Positions 1 to 9,914 of a DNA stretch of 64,000 nucleotides are shown here, piece after piece. This DNA comes from Amorphophallus konjac. Lineage: Eukaryota; Streptophyta; Magnoliopsida; Alismatales; Araceae. Where the stretch lies: positions 110,401-174,400 of the forward strand of contig JAHNEJ010001962.1 of NCBI GenBank assembly GCA_022559845.1, given 5' to 3'. Position 1 is the stretch's first letter; every line of letters begins with the position of its first letter. The notes under the pieces were generated by a model. That model saw only the letters and a list, made by a program, of their open reading frames with translations. It was not told where the DNA came from and ran no database searches. The position numbers and the translations under genes are program-made.

Positions 1-185
1 AGACACGTCTCGCACGGACGCCATGGCACGCAAAGGCCAACTAATCCGGACACACAATGCAAGACGACGAACCTTAGCCAAACATAGTCTCTCCAACCAA
101 AGGAGAAACCGATCACACCTCTGACCAACGGAAAAGTCTCCACGCTTGACCTGACCACGAACCTTGAACACACTGGGAACAGCAC
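1..185. other. Left flank of gypsy element 1, unassigned
   Basis: This short stretch lies outside the gypsy element that starts at 186. It ends in AGCAC, the same five bases found just after the element at 9910-9914, so this sequence and the DNA from 9915 onward were contiguous before insertion. I see no coding region or recognisable family. Its C- and A-rich composition matches 9915-10690, which may be the same older repeat. Confidence 0.6.
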
Positions 186-2591
186 TGTAACGACCCGAGA
201 ATCTGATTACCGGGAAGGCCCGATAACCCGAGACTCGTACCGCCACCCACGAGCCCGAAGACTCAGAAGGGTTAAAAGGATGGTGTGGAAACTACACAAG
301 CATCACAGATAATTACAGAAATTAAACAGTTATAATATTAAGCAAGAAATAAATTAACAATTTATATGGTCCACAATAGAAATTAACAACAATAACAATA
401 GTCCACGACTAGTACAGTGACAAGAAAGGAAAGTACAGCTACTCGGGGCATCCCCCGGCTCTGACCTCTGGCACTACCTCTGGGCACCCGCACCACGCTG
501 CACCCCCGACGCGCTCCCCGAAGGTGGCGCCTCACCTGAAACACGGTGAAAACACGCAGGGAATGAGTCTCGAAACAAGACTCAGTAGGGATCACTAGAA
601 CCCTACCTCGTAAAACGAGAAACCACTACACTAGCGGTAGGAGAGTACCTCGGAAAGGAAAGCCCTGTACTCTACAAGACAAGACCCTACGGCACGTAAA
701 CCGACACACGTGCCACGGTAAAAAGACCGAAGCTCAACGGCCAAACCGACAAAACCCGAAGGTCGGAAACACACGACTGATAGTCTGACACTCCGTACTC
801 GAGAGGAGTACCACCCACTAGAAGCACAGCCGGTAGCGTCCCCTGACGTCTTACACCGCACCGCAGGTGAACCGCCTGACGTGGTAGGTCCTACCCGAGT
901 CGCAGACACCGAACAAGTAACCACGAACAAGTAACTAGCTGGGGTCACGCCCGTCGACGTGGGTCCAACTGCCCCCAACCACGTGTGCACACACAGACCA
1001 CGCGTCACTAGGTCTGGTCCTCTGACCATAGCCGGACTCTGGCTACCGACGAGGGGCCTACGGTAACCGGTCTACAAACTGTCTCGAAAGGTGGGTGCCC
1101 GTACACCACTCCCAGGTGAGACCAGCACCTCGTACTGGTGGGCTACGACTAGTGGAGGGTCACTGAAGGAGTAGACTCTCAAGTCAACGGAAAACGACGT
1201 CCGAGTCCGACAACGTGTGGGAATCACCCCACGCACTAGCTCCGTCAAACGGGGGCCACGGTCGGAGAAAAACGGACGCACCGCCCACGGCCAAACTCAT
1301 GACCAAGGCAAACGGAACCTCCGGACACCAAAGCGACGGTCACGGAACTCCACGGGGTATCCAGGACACACACACGGCCCAAGAGGAACACCCGTCAACA
1401 GGACAGAACGTGCTAGGACTCCCTAGCGCGACAGGGAAGATCGCGCTAGGGCCTCCTAGCGCGACAGGGAACATCGCGCTAGGATCCCCTAGCGCGACAA
1501 GACAGGTCGCGCTAGGGCCTCCTAGCGCGACACAACAGATCGCGCTAGGGACCCCTAGCGCGACAAGGCAGGTCGCGCTAGGACCCCATAGCGCGACAGG
1601 AACCGCCTCCTGTTCATCTTCTCCGATGAACGCGCCCCATCGGGGCAGCGCGACGAACAAGAACGCGCTACTGGAGTATAGCGCGTTCTCAGTCCGCGGC
1701 GGAAAACGGTAGAAACTCCAAAAAAACCAACCACGCCCCCATGCCTCCACAGGAGAGGGGGAAAACAAAGGGGAAGACCCCTGGGGACCCCTAGCATGAT
1801 CCTAGGCCATCAAAACATGAAATCATGCATCAAATCCATAGATCGGGCGAGCTCTCCCCAAATCATGGAAAAACCCTCAAAAGCTCAAACACGCCCCTCT
1901 CGGCCTCCCCGCAGCCTACAAATCACGAGAATGAACGGCAAGAGGCTAAGGAACGTCACCCTACCTCAATGGAGCGAATGCTCCGTCGAATCACCCACGA
2001 ATCGCGAAGAACGCTTTAAGCTTCACGAACTCCCCACGCTTTCCACGCTTGCCGCACGCCCACGAGCTCGCCTCGCCGCCACCCACGCGTCCGCGCCGTC
2101 GCCCTGCCGCTGTCAACAGTCGGAGAGGGGCTCACCGCGTCCGAATGGGAGAGAGAGAGGGAGAGGAGGGCGGCCACGGTTGGGGAAGGAAGGAGGAAGA
2201 AGAAGAAGAAGAAAGAGAAGGTGGAAAAGAAAAAGAAAAGAAATAGGGTTAAATAGAAAATCTGATTTTTCAGAAAAATACCAAAAAATAGAAAAATATA
2301 TTTCCGGAATCCTCGGAACGCACCGATCGCAACGGTACCACTCGTGCCCAGGTGAACCGCCCGGTTCGCCCGCAGCGAGTTTCCGAAGAAAAAGTCGAAA
2401 CACATACCGGAAATCGGAAAACACACGCGGAAAAGCCGCGAAACGCCTCCGGGCCTCTGAAATGACTCCGGATCGCGCCGATCCGAACACGAAAGATGTC
2501 CGAAATGAAATTTTGGACACAACAGAGCCAGACGCTCCGAAAACCAGATCCGGGACCCACGAAGAAGGATTCGAAAGCCCGGGATATTACA
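186..2591 (-). repeat. 3' LTR of gypsy element 1
   Basis: Left LTR, the 3' copy because the element reads on the minus strand. It matches 7490-9909 almost base for base; in the first 70 or so bases I count about three differences. It contains a purine-rich tract near 2150-2245 (GA and GAA runs), a TATA-like TATTTAA on the minus strand near 2250-2258, and a tandem palindrome array at 1408-1597. Open frames inside it on both strands are by-products of the repeats, not genes. Confidence 0.93.
1408..1597. repeat. Tandem palindrome array in 3' LTR of element 1
   Basis: Six tandem units of about 30-33 bp. Each unit is a near-perfect inverted repeat of the form CGCGCTAGGG-N-CCCTAGCGCG, separated by short A/G-rich linkers such as ACAGGGAAGAT. 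Every unit can fold as a hairpin on either strand. The same array occurs in the partner LTR at 8722-8912 and, with fewer units, in both LTRs of element 2. Confidence 0.85.
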
Positions 2592-2604
2592 GCCCTCCCC
2601 CCTT
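2592..2604 (-). other. Polypurine tract of element 1
   Basis: Read on the minus strand this is AAGGGGGGAGGGC, directly abutting the start of the 3' LTR (TGTAATATCCC). It is the expected primer for plus-strand DNA synthesis. Element 2 has the same tract at 32422-32434. Confidence 0.85.
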
Positions 2605-2658
2605 AAGGAATTTCATCCTCGAAATTGAGAACAACCCAAGGGGAAAGAAGAGGAAGAC

Positions 2659-2943
2659 TCACTCAAACAGGTACGGGAACTGCTGACGCATCTCGTCCTC
2701 ACGTTCCCAAGAAGCCTCCCCACCAGAGTGCCGCTGCCACACCACCTTTACCAAGGGGATGACCTTGTTCCGCAGGCGTTGCTCTCGCCTATCCTCCACC
2801 CGGATCGGAAACTCTGGGAGAGAGTGATCGGGAGTCACCTCAGGCCAAACAGAATCCTCGAGCACGTGAGAGTCATCGGACATATACTTCCGCAACATCG
2901 AGACGTGGAACACGTCATGCACCGACGCCAACTCAGAGGGTAA
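2659..2943 (-). pseudogene. Chromodomain end of gypsy element 1 polyprotein
   Basis: The last segment of the pol frame, cut off from the integrase by an in-frame TAG at 2944-2946. It encodes the stretch from ELASVHDVFHVSMLRKY through a chromodomain containing DRREQRLRNKVIPLVKVVW and ending QFPYLFE before its stop at 2659-2661. In chromoviruses this domain is thought to steer integration to chromatin marked by histone H3 methylation. The aromatic tryptophan after VKVV is present here, whereas element 2 has a stop at that codon. It would only be made by read-through or from an unmutated copy. Confidence 0.8.
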
Positions 2944-5490
2944 CTACAACCGGTAAGCAACCTCACCAATGCGCTCCACAATCGCGAAAGGACTAATATA
3001 GCGGGGACTCAGCTTCCCACGCCGTCCAAAATGCATCACCCCCTTCATCGGAGAAACTCTCAAGAACACGTGATCGCCCACGGCGAACTCGAGGGGCTAG
3101 CTCCTACGGTCAGCATAGCTCTTCTGTCGACTCTGGGCCGCCACCATGTTCTGACGAACCAGGTGCACAACATCCACACATTGCTGCACCAATTCCGGTC
3201 CCGTCAAAACACGCTCACCAACCTCAAACCAATCAAGTGGAGTCCGACAAGGACGCCCATACAATGCCTCATAGGGAGCCATACCGATGCTCGAATGATA
3301 GCTGTTGTTATAGGCAAACTCCACCAACGGTAGGTGATGAATCCAACTCCCCTGCCACTCCAGGCAGCAGGATCTCAGCATGTCTTCCAAAGTCTGAATG
3401 GTCCTCTCAGACTGACCATATGACTGAGGATGATACGCCGAGCTAAATGCCAACTCCGTGCCAAGAGCTCGCTGGAAACTCCTCCAGAATCCAGAAGTGA
3501 AGCGCGGATCCCGATCCGACACGATCGAAATGGGAACCCCATGCAACGGCACGATCCGCTCCACATAAAGACGAGCCAACTTAGACACGCTCCAGCTGAC
3601 CTTGACCGGTAACAACCGAGTCACCTTCGTCAGCCGATCCACCAGCAACCAAATACTGTTCTGCCCAGTCGGGGTCCTCGGCAACCCCACCACAAAATCC
3701 GTGGTCACATGGTCCCACTTCCAAGCAGGAACATCCAAGGGCTGGAGAGTACCTCCTGGTCGCTGATGCTCCGCCTTCACCTGCTGACAGATCAGGCACC
3801 TGGCCACAAATTCGGCAACATCTCTCTTCATGCCAGGCCACCAAAACTGCCTCCGCAAGTTCTGATACATCTTCGTCGCACCCGGGTGTACGGTGTACCT
3901 GCTCCCATGAGCCTCGCGCAACACCGCACGACGAACCTGCTCCTCCGCTGGGACATACAGCCTGCCACGAAACCTCGCAGCACCGTCCTCGCCGAGCTCC
4001 ACATCAGCCATCGCAAGAATCCGGGGCAACTCAGGGTCCGCATGCTGAGCCTCTGTCACCTGACGACGGATAGCAGGAGTGACAGTCAGACTCGCAAGCA
4101 CCGCCAACCCTGGCTCCTGGGGAATCTTGAGCCTGAAAGATACTTCGGGCACTTGTTCCCAGAGCCTCCACTTCCTCAACATCAAGGTACTGATCGCAAC
4201 CTTCCGACTCAAGGCATCGGCGACGACATTCATCCTGCCCGGCTGATAAGACAGGGTGAAGTCATAGTCCTTCATGAACTCCATCCAACGCCTTTGTCTG
4301 AGGTTCAGGTCCTTCTGCGAGAACACGTACCTCAAACTCTGATGGTCAGTGAACACCTCGAACTTCTCGCCGTACAGATAGTGCCTCCAGATCTTCAGCG
4401 CGAAGATCACCGCCGCCAACTCAAGGTCATGGGTAGGGTAGTTCTCCTCATGGGGCTTTAGCTGCCGAGATGCATAAGCCACCACTCTACCATGCTGCAT
4501 CAACACAGCACCCAATCTAATGCCGGAAGCATCTGTACACACCACAAAACCTCCCGATCCAGAAGGTAAAACCAACACCGGAGCCGAGGTGAGCAATCTC
4601 TTCAGTTCGCTGAAGCTCTGCTCACACTCCTCGGACCAAACGAAAGGCACATCCTTCCGCGTGAGCCTCGTCATCGGGGTCGCAATGCGAGAAAAATCTT
4701 GAATAAATCGGCGATAATAACCCGCAAGCCCCAAGAAACTCCGGATCTCCGTCACCGACCTCGGCCTCGGCCACTGCATTACTGTCTCGACCTTGGCGGG
4801 GTCCACGGAAATGCCATCACCAGAAATCACGTGTCCCAGAAAGTGCACCTCGCTGAGCCAAAACTCGCACTTGCTGAGCTTCGCATACAACTGGTGATCT
4901 CGCAACGTCTGCAGCACCACACCCAAATGGTACGCGTGCTCCTCGGCAGACCGCGAATAAACAAGGATGTCATCCACGAAAATGACCACGAACTGGTCCA
5001 AATACGGATGAAACACCATCTGCATCAAGTCCATGAAGGCTGCTGGGGTATTGGTGAGCCCAAACGGCATCACCAGAAACTCATAATACCCGTACCTCGT
5101 ACTGAACGCAGTCTTCTCCACATCGGACTCGCGAATTCTCAGCTGATAGTAACCGGACCGCAAATCAATTCGCGAGAACACTCACGCAGACTGTAGCTGG
5201 TCGAACAAATCATCAATCCGTGGCAACGGATACTTGTTCTTAATGGTCACTTCATTCAGCTGCCGATAGTCAATGCACAAGCGCAGACTACCGTCCTTCT
5301 TCTTCACAAACAACACGGGCGCACCCCAAGGGGAAAAGTTAGGACGAACATACCCCTTGGCCAGCAGTTCCTGCAACTGCGCCCTCAACTCCCTCAACTC
5401 AGCGGGGACCATACGGTAGGGAGCCTTCGCCAAAGGTCCCGTACCAGGCACAACCTCGATCACAAAATCGATCTCCCGCTGGGGAGGTAA
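2944..5490 (-). pseudogene. Reverse transcriptase, RNase H and integrase of element 1 (broken)
   Basis: The main pol region. It begins with [20 protein letters not shown] and the RT entry; the RT catalytic motif is FVDD at 4969-4980. RNase H shows the DAS, DLELAAV, TDHQSL and VADALSRK motifs. Integrase has an H-H-C-C zinc region (CLICQQ), a first Asp in TTDFV, a second in SDRDPRF and a Glu in QSERTIQ. Beside that Glu the usual D-G-Q reads Y-G-Q. In-frame stops occur at 5491-5493 (TGA upstream of this segment), 5182-5184 (CGA to TGA inside RT), 3097-3099 (CAG to TAG after integrase) and 2944-2946 (TAG shared with element 2). RT is therefore split and no full enzyme can be translated. The ancestral codons are inferred by comparison with element 2. 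Confidence 0.9.
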
Positions 5491-5493
5491 TCA

Positions 5494-6129
5494 AGGTAAC
5501 TCCTCGGGAAAGACGTCGGGAAACTCGCACACCACCGCAATGTCCTTGACATCCGACTCCATCCGGTCAGACACAACCACTGACGCGAGAAAACCCTGAC
5601 AACCTGAATCAAGCAATCGACGGGCTCGAATAGCAGAGATAAGGAATCGGGAAGAGGTGGAACGGATACCTTGGAAATAGAAGGTCCGCTTGTTCGGATG
5701 CTGGAAGTAGACCCTCTTCATCCCACAATCCACCACCGCTCCATGAGTCTCGAGCCAATCCATGCCTAGAATCACATCGTAATCCCGAAGCTGCAACGCA
5801 TAAAACGTGCCTGGCATACTCTGCCCATCGATCCACACCGGAACCTGGTCGAAGCAATACGGAGTGATCATAAAGTCACCCGAAGGTAACTCCACTGTCA
5901 AATCACAGGACAACTGGGTCACCGGCTCCTCGATGCTCGACGCAAAATCCTCCGAAATAAACGAATGAGACGCGCCAGAATCAAATAAAACCCGAGCCGC
6001 ACAACCCAAAATCTGAACGTTACCTTCCACGAGCTGCGACGCCACTGCCTCTGCCCTGATCATGTGCGTGATCTGACCTCGAGCCCTCTGCCTGCCTCCC
6101 ACGCTAGCTGACCTGGGTAGCGGCAGATA
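5494..6129 (-). pseudogene. Aspartic protease region of element 1
   Basis: This open segment follows the gag zinc knuckle and carries the retroviral-type protease motif [12 protein letters not shown], whose DSGA contains the catalytic aspartate. It ends at a TGA (5491-5493) where element 2 has GGA, so the connection to reverse transcriptase is lost. Upstream, a TAG at 6130-6132 replaces a CAG and separates it from gag. In this family gag and pol appear to be one continuous frame, as element 2 shows across this junction. Confidence 0.88.
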
Positions 6130-7325
6130 CTATCCCTGCTGCTGCTGCTGCTGGGGAACCTGCTGCTGCGGCGGCCTCTGAGGACAGTCACGCGCCATAT
6201 GCCCTGGCTGGTCACACCGAAAATAAATAATCGGCGCCGTGCACTGCCTGCCTGGGTGGGTCCCACTACATCGTGGACAAGGTCCTCGCGATCCACCCCC
6301 TGATCCCTGACGCTGCAAAGGAATCGACTGCTGTACACTGCCCGATGAAGCCTGCCCCTGATCCTTGTGCTTCTTCCGGAAACTCTTCTTCAAGAACTTC
6401 TTGACCTTCGAGCCGAAGGAAGCAGATCCTGTCACCGAAGCTGCAGATGCTGGTACTTCTGAACCACCTGACGCAGACTGAAAGAAACCCTGCTGCTGGG
6501 TAGCCGACTGCTGGCTGCGACCTGACAAAGACTGTCCTTGGCTGATCGGTCCTCGAGTCCTCTGCATATCCATCTTCAAGGAAATCGCAACACGAGACGC
6601 CGTCTCTAGATCAGTGGCCCCGTTTGCGATCAGATGGTGCCTCAGCTCCAGCCTCAAGTCCTGCACAAACTGCGTAGTCCTCACCCTCTCATGCTCCATG
6701 ATGTGAGGTGCGTACCGACCCAGCTCGACAAATCGGGCCCTGTACTGCAACACGGACATGTCACCCTGCACCAGCTCCAGAAACTCCCGCATCCGCTGCG
6801 TGGCAACAACATCTGGACAGTACGTACGCTCGAAAGCACTAACGAAGTCATCCCACTCGATCTGCTCAAGTGGACGAAGCTGAAAAGACGTCTTCCACTC
6901 GGAAGACCACCACCTCCGAGCCGTACCCTGCAACTGGTTGTAGGCCAACACAATTCTATTCTCGGCAGTACTCCTCGCGAACTGAACACCCGCTCCATCT
7001 CATCAAGCCAATCACGAGCCGCATCAGGGTCTGCCTGGCCGCTAAAGTAAGGTGGATGGAACTGCATGAAGTCCCTCACTGCTCGGCCTGGCCCACCCCT
7101 GACTGACGAGCCCTCACCAGCCTCTCCGCCAAACTGCTGAGACATGAGATGGTACATGCCACGGAAGAAATCCTCGGCCCCCGGAACTCTCGCAGCATCC
7201 GCGGCCTCGGTAGCCCCCGGTGGCGCTCTGCTATGCTCCTCCTGGTCCCTCTGGACCCCCTACTGGATCTCCTGACCTCCAGCCGACTGCCCCTGCTGAG
7301 AGCGAGAGCTCCTCCTCGGCGCCAT
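6130..7325 (-). pseudogene. gag of gypsy element 1 (broken)
   Basis: The nucleocapsid/capsid gene, starting at the ATG at 7325 (MAPRRSSRSQQGQ). A TAG at 7260-7262 replaces CAG at codon 22, and a one-base loss near 6980 relative to element 2 shifts the frame in the capsid region. The conserved gag core (RRWWSSEWKTSF, WDDFVSAFERTY, MREFLELVQGDMSVLQYRARF) is readable after the shift. Two zinc-knuckle-like motifs follow. In the second one the first cysteine is tyrosine ([14 protein letters not shown]) where element 2 keeps CFRC. A glutamine-rich tail leads into a TAG at 6130-6132. The start was chosen because the same ATG context is conserved in element 2 at 37165. Confidence 0.87.
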
Positions 7326-7475
7326 ACCCGCTCCTGAAGCAAAAGGCAGAAAACACGAAAACGGCAAGGTCAATAAAAACACACGATACCCAATGCCAGC
7401 GTCACCTGTACATCATCGCTGTGGACTAGTGGACCACTACAATTACCTATGCCTCTCATGTAATTCCACAACCGC

Positions 7476-7487
7476 GCTCTGATACCA
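7476..7487 (-). other. Primer-binding site (tRNA-iMet) of element 1
   Basis: On the minus strand this reads TGGTATCAGAGC, the classic plant LTR-retrotransposon binding site for the 3' end of initiator-methionine tRNA. It lies two bases inside the 5' LTR, confirming that the right LTR is the 5' one. Confidence 0.95.
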
Positions 7488-8721
7488 GCTGTAACGACCC
7501 GAGAATCCGATTACCTGGAAGGCCCGATAACCCGAGACTCGTACCGCCACCCACGAGCCCGAAGACTCGGAAGGGTTAAAAGGATGGTGTGGAAACTACA
7601 CAAGCATCACAGATAATTGTAGAAATTAAACAGTTATAATATTAAGCAGGAAATAAATTAACAATTTATATGGTCCACAATAGAAATTAACAACAATAAC
7701 AATAGTCCACGACTAGTACAGTGACAAGAAAGGAAAGTACAGCTACTCGGGGCATCCCCCGGCTCTGACCTCTGGCACTACCTCTGGGCACCCGCACCAT
7801 GCTGCACCCCCGACGCGCTCCCCGAAGGTGGCGTCTCACCTGAAACACGGTGAAAACACGCAGGGAATGAGTCTCGGAACAAGACTCAGTAGGGATCACT
7901 CGAACCCTACCTCGTAAAACGAGAAACTACTACACTAGCGGTAGGAGAGTACCTCGGAAAGGAAAGCCCTGTACTCTACAAGACAAAACCCTACGGCACG
8001 TAAACCGACACACGTGCCACGGTAAAAAGACCGAAGCTCAACGGCGAAACCGACAAAACCCGAAGGTCGGAAACACACGACTGACAGTCTGACACTCCGT
8101 GCTCGACAGGAGTACCACCCACTAGAAGCACAGTCGGTAGCGTCCCCTGACGTCTTACACCGCACCGCAGGTGAACCGCCTGACGTGGTAGGTCCTACCC
8201 GAGGCGTAGACACCGAACAACTAACCACGAACAAGTAACTAGCTGGGGTCACGCCCGTCGACGTGGGTCCAACTGCCCCCAACCACGTGTGCACACACAG
8301 ACCACGCGTCACTAGGTCTGGTCCTCTGACCGGTTTTCCCCCGTAGCCGGACTCTGGCTACCGACGAGGGGCCTACGGTAACCGGTCCACAAACCGTCTC
8401 GAAAGGTGGGTGCCCGTACACCACTCCCAGGTGAGACCAGCACCTCGTACTGGTGGGCTACGACTAGTGGAGGGTCACTGAAGGAGTAGACTCTCAAGTC
8501 AACGAAAAATGACGTCCGAGTCCGACAACGTGTGGGAATCACCCCACGCACTAGCTCCGTCAAACGGGGGCCACGGTCGGAGAAAAACGGACGCACCGCC
8601 CACGGCCAAACTCATGACCAAGGCAAACGGAACCTCCGGACACCAAAGACACGGTCACGAAACTCCACGGGATATCCAGGACACACACACGGCCCAAGAG
8701 GAACACCCGTCAACAGGACAG

Positions 8722-8912
8722 AACGCGCTAGGACTCCCTAGCGCGACAGGGAAGATCGCGCTAGGGCCTCCTAGCGCGACAGGGAACATCGCGCTAGGAT
8801 CCCCTAGCGCGACAAGACAGGTCGCGCTAGGGCCTCCTAGCGCGACACAACAGATCGCGCTAGGGACCCCTAGCACGACAAGGCAGGTCGCGCTAGGACC
8901 CCATAGCGCGAC
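8722..8912. repeat. Tandem palindrome array in 5' LTR of element 1
   Basis: Six units of the CGCGCTAGGG/CCCTAGCGCG inverted repeat, in the same order as in the partner LTR. One unit here has a substitution in its right arm (CCTAGCACG instead of CCTAGCGCG near 8870-8878). Confidence 0.85.
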
Positions 8913-9565
8913 AGGAACCGCCTCCTGTTCATCTTCTCCGATGAACGCGCCCCATCGGGGCAGCGCGACGAACAAGAACGCGCTACTGGAGTATAGCGCG
9001 TTCTCAGTCCGCGGCGGAAAACGGTAGAAACTCCAAAGAAAACCAACCACGCCCCCATGCCTCCACAGGAGAGGGGGAAAACAAAGGGGAAGACCCCTGG
9101 GGACCCCTAGCATGATCCTAGGCCATCAAAACATGAAATCATGCATCAAATCCATAGATCGGGCGAGCTTTCCCCAAATCATGGAAAAACCCCCAAAAGC
9201 TCAAACACGCCCCTCTCGGCCTCCCCGCAGCCTACAAATCACGGGAATGAACGGCAAGAGGCTAAGGAACGTCACCCTACCTCAATGGAGCGAATGCTCC
9301 GCCGAATCACCCACGAATCGCGAAGAACGCTTTAAGCTTCACGAACTCCCCACGCTTCCCACGCTTGGGCGCACGCCCACGAGCTCCCCTCGCCGCCACC
9401 CACGCGTCCGCGCCGTCGCCCTGCCGCTGTCAACAGTCGGGGAGGGACTCACCGCGTCCGAATGGGAGAGAGAGAGGGAGAGGAGGGCGGCCACGGTTGG
9501 GGAAGGAAGGAGGAAGAAGAAGAAGAAGAAAGAGAAGGTGGAAAAGAAAAAGAAAAGAAATAGGG

Positions 9566-9572
9566 TTAAATA
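9566..9572 (-). promoter_or_regulatory. TATA-like box in 5' LTR of element 1
   Basis: Reads TATTTAA on the minus strand, about 340 bp inside the LTR and just before a long pyrimidine-rich stretch. The position matches TATATAA in element 2 and TATAAAA in the solo LTR at 13257-13263, so this is the likely core promoter. The weaker sequence here is a degraded form. Confidence 0.6.
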
Positions 9573-9914
9573 GAAAATCTGATTTTTTGGAAAAATACCA
9601 AAAAATAGAAAAATACATTTCCGGAATCCTCGGAACGCACCGATCGCAACGGTACCACTCGTGCCCAGGTGAACCGCCCGGTTCGCCCGCAGCGAGCTTC
9701 CGAAGAAAAAGTCGAAACACATACTGGAAATCGGAAAACACACACGGAAAAGCCGCGGAACGCCTCCGGGCCTCCGAAATGACTCCGGATCGCGCCGATC
9801 CGAACACAAAAGATGTCCGAAACGAAATTTCGGACACAACAGAGCCAGACGCTCTGAAAACTAGATCCGGGACCCACGAAGAAGGATCCGAAAGGTCCGG
9901 GATATTACAAGCAC

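Larger units (their letters stand above)
186..9909 (-). mobile_element. Full-length Ty3/gypsy chromovirus, element 1 (Tekay/Del-like)
   Basis: A structurally complete LTR retrotransposon transcribed on the minus strand. Two long terminal repeats of about 2.4 kb (186-2591 and 7490-9909) both run TG...CA; on the plus strand they open TGTAACGACC and close GGGATATTACA. Target duplications AGCAC flank it at 181-185 and 9910-9914. A primer-binding site matching initiator-Met tRNA sits at 7476-7487 and a polypurine tract at 2592-2604. Domain order on the minus strand is gag, zinc knuckle, protease, reverse transcriptase, RNase H, integrase, chromodomain, which is diagnostic of chromoviruses. Assignment to the Tekay/Del clade rests on the C-terminal chromodomain and long LTRs and is an inference. 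The coding region carries several stops and a frameshift, so this copy is non-autonomous. Confidence 0.95.
7490..9909 (-). repeat. 5' LTR of gypsy element 1
   Basis: Right LTR, the promoter copy. On the minus strand it starts TGTAATATCCC and ends GGGTCGTTACA. It is followed at 9910-9914 by AGCAC, the duplicated target. It carries the same purine tract and palindrome array as its partner. The long inverted open frames over it are low-complexity artefacts. Confidence 0.94.

Noticed and set aside
1408..1597. CRISPR-like array of regularly spaced palindromic repeats
   Set aside because: Spacers are short and near-identical, the context is an LTR of a plant retrotransposon, and no cas genes exist.
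1215..2686. Long open frames on both strands inside the LTRs (and their copies near 8.5-10 kb, 31-32.3 kb and 38.2-39.6 kb)
   Set aside because: They run through palindrome arrays and purine tracts, repeat in every LTR copy, and give low-complexity peptides without domains.
3709..4461. Long plus-strand open frame opposite the element 1 RT and RNase H region
   Set aside because: It is antisense to a clear pol domain and has no recognisable motif; frames of this kind recur opposite pol in element 2.
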